Shown here: one piece after another, positions 58,531 through 64,000 of the stretch
Numbering within the stretch: the stretch's first letter is position 1
How the letters are laid out: each line of letters starts with the position of its first letter
Origin: Tuctoria greenei
Taxonomy: Eukaryota > Streptophyta > Magnoliopsida > Poales > Poaceae
Direction: 5' to 3'
DNA: 64,000 nt
Assembly (NCBI GenBank): GCA_036927565.1
Contig: JAYESD010000003.1
Span: 100,921,591 to 100,985,590 of the forward strand
The notes under the pieces: generated by a model
Databases searched by the model: none
Told to the model about the DNA's origin: nothing
The model's input: only the letters and a program-made list of their open reading frames with translations
Position numbers and translations under genes: made by a program

Positions 58531-60698
58531 AATGCAACACCCCACTTTTACATCTCTTTGCCACAATTGAAAGACCACCAAACTCTAGTTTGTGGGAACC
58601 GCCACCAAGGGGAGATCAAGCAGCAAGAGGATGAGGAGATCGTGGAGAAGGATCAAGGATTCAAGATCTTCATCGACTTTGGAATCCTCATAACAAATTC
58701 ACCCTCAACTCTTCATCACCAATCCTAGATCGTCAGGATCCAAGTGTTGCCTCCAAAATCTTGTTCCTTGGAGTTCTAGACATGTGGTATACCATCTACT
58801 CTCTCTTTCCCATGTGAATTCAACCCCAATTTTCCAAATTCTCGTAAATCAAGAAAACCCTAACTCTTTGGTTCTGCGTAGGGAAGACTAGTCCGGCCCC
58901 TAGCAGACTTGTCTGGCCTCTAAATCTGTTTGGTGCTGAATTAATTCCAAATCGACTCGAATCAATTCCAAACCTGTCCAAACTTGTTAAAAACCATTAG
59001 AACTAGTTAGTAAACATTATCAGTAACTCATTAACTCATTTCACCACATAATTGCATTAATCATGCATGTCATGTCATATTGAGTACTATATGAGCATTA
59101 TTTGAATGAATTGTGTGTTTTGCATGTTTGTCGCTTGGAATAGAGGGTGTTGCACTAGAGGGTGATGTCGAGGACCTCCAGTACCGGAAATTTACAGTCT
59201 TTGACTCTAACGAAGCTCAGGAGCACGGCAAGTGTCCTTGATCATATTGATCCTGTTTTTAAATGTTTTGTTTACAAAACTGCATGCTTGTGTCAAATTG
59301 ATGGGAAACCCAAGATAGGAGTTGACTAGTCTTGTTTGACTGTCCTTATCGCTTGGGATACATTGTAGAGAGTTGGGAAGGGCTTTTTACTATTTTTCTT
59401 CGCTTTAATTAAGTGAGATGGGAAAACAACCAAATGACTTAATTATAAATTAATGGATGATGAGAATTGGTGAATATGGTAACATGGAACTTGGGAGATC
59501 TAAGCAAGCATGTTTTGTGGATTGGGTTGGATGTTATGGTGGTTTGCTTGCCTTGGATCTAAGGACCACTTCATGCAAGAATAAGTCAGGACAACAGTGC
59601 CACCACAAGGCCAAGTATGGGTGCGGCTTAGCTAATTAATTAGGAGTATTATCAGCATTGATTCGGATCATTTTTAGGAGCGAGGAATGGGAGTCTGTTG
59701 GGTTTGCAAATGTTGGCGGGACTACCCTGGGATCCGAACGGCACAAGAGGGGGCCCTTGGTTTAGGATGTGCTCAGTTGGAGACAACGCCACCAGTAAAA
59801 CCTCAATGGGTCTAAATATGTTGGTAGTCCCTTTCTAATGGCTTTTTTGTGATTTCTTGGCCGTACAACTAAGGAAGGGTAATTGGCATAAGAGGGTTTT
59901 TTTAGTCGCGGACGGGTGACGAAATCACGAACTTGTGGGTAAAGTGGTACAACCTCTGCATAGTGTTAAAAACTATCATGATAGCCGTGCTCTTGGTTAT
60001 GAGCACCTGGACAACTTCCATGATTAGAGAAAACTTGAGATTTTGGATGGTTGGTTATGGTTTTGGTTATGGTTATGGTTATGGATCGAGTTATGATAAA
60101 TGAACACGGATGAAGATGATGGTAATAATCTGGCATATGGATGGATAATTGATTATGGTTTTATATTAAGTTAATTATGTGGGATATGATGGGATTACTT
60201 CACATAGACATAGTATAATGATTTTTACATGTTTTACATGTACTTTTCAGCAATTAGCTATTGTTTATTACCATTCCCTGATTAAGCTACATGTCATACT
60301 TTCCACACTTGCTAAGTACGACATGTACTCACCCTTGCAATTCCCCCACCAACAGCTGCAGGTCAGGATTGGGAGTATCATGATGTTAATTAGGAGTTCT
60401 AGGCTGTGTGCTGCCGTCAACTTTGTCTGTGGTGTTCCTTGGAGCCGTGCTACCCTTTATGCTCAGATTGCTTAGTGTGCTTAATTAGATTATTTCCACT
60501 GCAATAGTATTATCCTTAATGATCATTAGAGTTGTAATATGAGGATTACTTGAATATTATAATAAAAGTACTTATTTAATAATTTGAGATGTGGTAATTA
60601 TATGTTTATCATTTGTGAGTCACTTGTGTATGTGTATTAAACATCCTCGGCACACATATACTGCACTTGGATCATTTTCAGAACCAAGTATCACAAAT

Positions 60699-60712
60699 TG
60701 GTATCAGATCCA
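60699..60712 (+). other. Primer binding site of Tekay-3
   Basis: TGGTATCAGATCCA, one change from the sites of Tekay-1 and -2, three bases after the LTR. Confidence 0.88.
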
Positions 60713-60917
60713 CAGGTTGACCATAGGACGCAGCGTTGTGATTTGTTTGGTGTGCTGATTGCTATGTATTGTTGCTTGTGTGATTAGTAGAGGATTGTGG
60801 GATGCTTTAGCATTGCCATGTCCATATACGCTTGCATAGTTAGTTGCTTAGTTTCACATCCCTTTATGCATATAGCTACGTATGTTTTCTAAATTCTTCT
60901 CTCTTGCTTTTCTCCAT

Positions 60918-62044
60918 ATGGTGAGGACTCGCAACCAGAGGGATGCTAATAGTGAGGAGGAGAAACAAGGGGGCACCTCAGAACAACCAGGGACCTGCCC
61001 GGGGAGCTATCGATCTTGAGCAGCTATTGGCCATGCAAAACTAGCTCATGCAGACCATGATATAGACTATGCAACAGCTGCAAGCTGGCAACAACAAGAA
61101 GCCCCACATGCCTCCACCGCCACCACCCCCACTGCCTCATAGCAGGTTGGGAGAGTTCATGAGGACTAGGCCACCAACCTTTGCTCAAGCCACCGACCCT
61201 ATGGGCGTCGATGATTGGCTGAAGTCTATGGAAAAGAGGTTAGCTATTGTCCAATGCAGTGACCGAGAGAAAGTTCTTTTTGCTTCCCACCAACTAGTTG
61301 GAGCAGCATCGGATTGGTGGGACTCGCTATGTAACACCCATGAAAATTAGGAGAGGGTCACTTGGGCTGAATTCAAGGAGAGCTTTCATTCTCATTATGT
61401 GTCGTAAGGTGTTATGATACTAAAGAGACAACAATTTGAGAAGTTGAGGCAAGGAAGATCAAGCAAGAGTGAATATCTTGGTAAATTCGATCAACTTTCA
61501 AGGTATGCGCTGGAAGATGTCAGTCAGGACAACTGAAAGCAATATTTGTTTATGAGGGGCCTTAACAATGAGATTCAGGTGCTATTGCTCAACTGTGATT
61601 ATGCCAACTTTCAGAAGCTTGTGGACAAAGCAACTATGGTTGAGAACAAAGTTCGTGAGATGGAGCAGGATAATAAGAGGAAGGCGTCGTATCAAGGACA
61701 GCCACAAGGAAGCAATGTCCGACCCCGCTTTACACCACCCAATGATTCATACTACAACCCCTCTATGGCTGCTCATCACCCAGTTTATCCACCTCGTCCA
61801 ACTCAACCAATGCAGCAACGGCCCGCTATGCAAGCACCTTGTCCTCCAATGCCTCAAGCGCCCCGCGCCAGCTTTCCTGCAAATTTTTAAAATCAAGCTC
61901 GTACAAACAGTGCTGGTGCAGCAAGGTCGTGCTATACTTGTGGTGAGGTAGGACACTTTGCATCTCAATGTCCTAGGTCAGGCCTTGGTCAAGTAAGCAA
62001 TGCCCCAAGACAAAACCCAAGACAAAATGGAGAAGCACCACAAG
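60918..62044 (+). pseudogene. Tekay-3 gag, broken and truncated
   Basis: ATG at 60918 (MVRTRNQRDANSEE) with an early frameshift and a TAG at 61041-61043. The gag domain is readable in 61069-61350 (PHSRLGEFMRTRPPTFAQAT, DDWLKSMEKRLAIVQC, GAASDWWDSL) and 61546-61890 (MRGLNNEIQVLLLNCDYANF), then a zinc knuckle CYTCGEVGHFASQCP near 61930-61975. Cut at 62044. At the codon where Tekay-1 and -2 share a TAG, this copy keeps CAG. Confidence 0.9.
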
Positions 62045-64000
62045 TGTAGAAGCCCTAATTTCCATAATTCAAGGTTGAGTTAGGACAAAAATTTTGAAAG
62101 ACAAAAAACATTAAAAAGGAATTGAGAAAAACAAATTAATTCAAACTCCAAATGAGGAAATTCAAAATAATAAACTTAGATACTATTTAAATAAATTTAA
62201 AATAAAGATTTGAGTTGGCCAATGGATTCCAAATATTCCAAATAGCATCCCTGCAAAGTTTCATAATTTTGTAAGCAAGTTTTCTATTTACTTCAATAGC
62301 TACATTGAATTCAACTCAAATTCAAATTCAAGTTTGAATTTAAATGAAACTTTGTCAAATCAACTATGGGAATTCAAAATCAAATTCTATATGATTAATA
62401 CAGACATCCCACAAATAACTAGCAAATTTTGGAATTAATTACGTGGCAGAATTGATGGGGCAAGGATGAGGTGGGACCCACTTGTCATTCAAATCAAAGT
62501 GTTGTTTTGGCTTTCCAAGTGACACCACATTGCATGCAAAGGCCAGGCAGCTACTTGCAGTGTTGTAGCCGACTCCTGCTGCCCCCAGCTCGCCCTGGCC
62601 CCCTACTTATACCCCCTCCATGCCCCTGGCTTGCTCTTTCTTCACCTTGAAGTCTCCAACACCATTTTCACTCCTCTCCCGATTCCTTCTCTGTCTAGCC
62701 GATTTACAACAAAGGTACTCCTTGTTAAGCACTTTTCTTTGCCCTTCCTCACTCCCCAACCTCTTGCACATCCTTGTGATCATGTTCTTGCACAGCTAGG
62801 CCTTCCCCGAAGCTGTTAACTTCGAAACCAAGGCCGTCGGAAATCTCCCCTATTTTGCCGCACCTCTACTCATCATCGACCCGACGATACGACCATCATC
62901 TCGCCTCGATCCTAGAAGGAAAAAGGTTTTCCTACTCATGTTCTAGCTGCTCGTAAAGTTTCAGCCCATGCCATGCCTCCTAGCCCCCGTATTTGTTTTT
63001 CTCCCGACGAACTTCGGTTATGAGTAGAGTTGCTTCGCATGTGAAATTCCTTCTATACAGTTAATTATTCCTTGTGCACTTGTGCTATGGTGTTCTATAT
63101 GGCCAGGTGCATCACCTCGAATAGGAGTCATTGAGTTTCATCGGGTATTCACACCGGAATCCCATTTTTCCCCAACCGCGGATTTTTCCCTCCTCAGTCC
63201 ATAGTCGCCACCAGTTTCCAAGCCTTTTCTCTCCCTCTTATGGCCAGATTCTTTTTCCCCATGCTCCCATGAATCTTCCCAAGGTCTTCCCGATCAGTTT
63301 TACCCACGGTGGGGCTCGACTGACATGGCCGAAACCCTAATCGCCGCCGCCGCCGTCCCGCAAGCCTTTCCGGCCATCGCCGGCGTGCGCTGACTCCACC
63401 GGCGTGCTCAGCACCTCGAAATAGGGTTAGGCAGCAAATTTGTCCTTGAACATCTCCAATTTTTGGTCTAGATCTTTCTCATAGCACGTAATGTCCCCTG
63501 TAAAATTTCCATAACCATTAAGCTTAAATTCATATACTTAACTATCTTTCCTTTGAACTATAATATAATACCGGTATTGATTAACTTGCATAATTCTTTG
63601 CATATCGATTAGTTGTCCAGCTCAAGACCACCCCAGAGCTACTTCAAGTCTTCCCTATGGAGATTAACTTCGATGGCGTCTCGCAACCTGGCAAGCCCCG
63701 GTTTGCATTTAGGCACTATTACAAAATTTTGATTTGTATCACATATTTCTAGGGTGAGTATTGTGCATTAGGTCTAAGGTGATTGAAAATCCACTTGCAT
63801 GACCAGATCAACCCATGGAGTATTTGGATAGTTGTCAAGTCATTGTGTAGACTATGCTATGCTAAATGTTGTATAGAATTCGGTAGAAGTCGAGTAGTTG
63901 GAATCTACTCGCATGGCCAGGACTTTTTTACACGGGATTAGTTCAAAGAGAATGAAGTGGTAATCTGGAAATGAGAGCGGACAGGGGCGTAGGATGCAGC
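62045..64000 (+). repeat. LTR B: start of another retrotransposon LTR, running off the window
   Basis: Begins TGTAGAAGCCC exactly where Tekay-3 gag breaks; the five bases before are ACAAG, whose partner would lie beyond the window. A TATA-like CTTATACCCCC is near 62603. From about 63550 it is homologous to LTR A. No gene is recognised; the short GC-rich frames at 62630-63340 look like untranslated leader. Confidence 0.6.

Larger units (their letters stand above)
57852..60695 (+). repeat. Tekay-3 5' LTR (LTR7)
   Basis: Starts TGTAACATCC and ends AACCAAGTATCACA; a reverse-complement match to LTR1-4 over its full length (2844 bp). The TATA box CTATATAAAC is at 58521-58530; U3 is to its left. 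Apparent small frames inside are LTR sequence. Confidence 0.93.
57852..62044 (+). mobile_element. Truncated plus-strand chromovirus (Tekay-3)
   Basis: 5' LTR (57852-60695), primer site and gag of a Tekay-type element in the opposite orientation to Tekay-1 and -2. It is interrupted in gag at 62044 by LTR B. It inserted in the leader of the LTR A element. Pol and 3' LTR are outside the window or lost. Confidence 0.9.

Noticed and set aside
62631..63340. Possible host-gene exon in the GC-rich part at the right edge
   Set aside because: It lies within LTR B, between a TATA-like box and the region homologous to LTR A; no protein motif is visible.

Overview
This window looks like plant intergenic heterochromatin, most likely from a grass or another repeat-rich monocot. 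I find no host gene, rRNA, tRNA or CRISPR array. Nearly every base belongs to transposable elements: Ty3/gypsy elements (one Athila-like, three Tekay/Del-type chromoviruses), Ty1/copia Sirevirus-like elements and CACTA DNA transposons. Element families were assigned by eye from protein motifs, LTR ends, primer sites and target-site duplications; no database search was run.

Layout from left to right. The left ~40 kb is one old minus-strand Athila-like element: integrase/RNase H at 1-984, RT at about 15000-15670, gag at 39103-39916, tRNA-Asp-type primer site at 39921-39938, 5' LTR from 39943. It has been split by later insertions. (a) A complete chromovirus, Tekay-1 (990-11487), has 2.84-kb LTRs and a GTTGG duplication on both sides. 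(b) An insert at about 11569-14936 carries a plus-strand LTR related to the host element, overlapped by an ~890-bp tandem duplication. (c) A second chromovirus, Tekay-2 (16729-39102), has a TTCTA duplication. Its right-hand LTR is split by a full-length Sirevirus-like copia element (25753-37780).

To the right are the 3' part of a second, diverged Sirevirus (40808-43874); a CACTA element (from 43875) containing another complete CACTA element (46025-54805, TTT duplication) with TNP2-like and Transposase_24-like genes; an LTR ending at 57698; a plus-strand chromovirus fragment, Tekay-3 (57852-62044); and a further LTR starting at 62045 and running off the window.

All retrotransposon reading frames are broken by stops or frameshifts, so none appears autonomous. 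Two observations stand out. First, LTRs of unrelated families (Tekay chromoviruses and both Sireviruses) carry arrays of the same 5-2-5 palindrome (CGGAC-NN-GTCCG) in U3, next to the TATA box. Second, the same palindromes recur inside Sirevirus-1, upstream of its third ORF and ahead of a leader with a good splice acceptor directly before that ORF's ATG. This suggests ORF3 has its own U3-like internal promoter and a spliced transcript.
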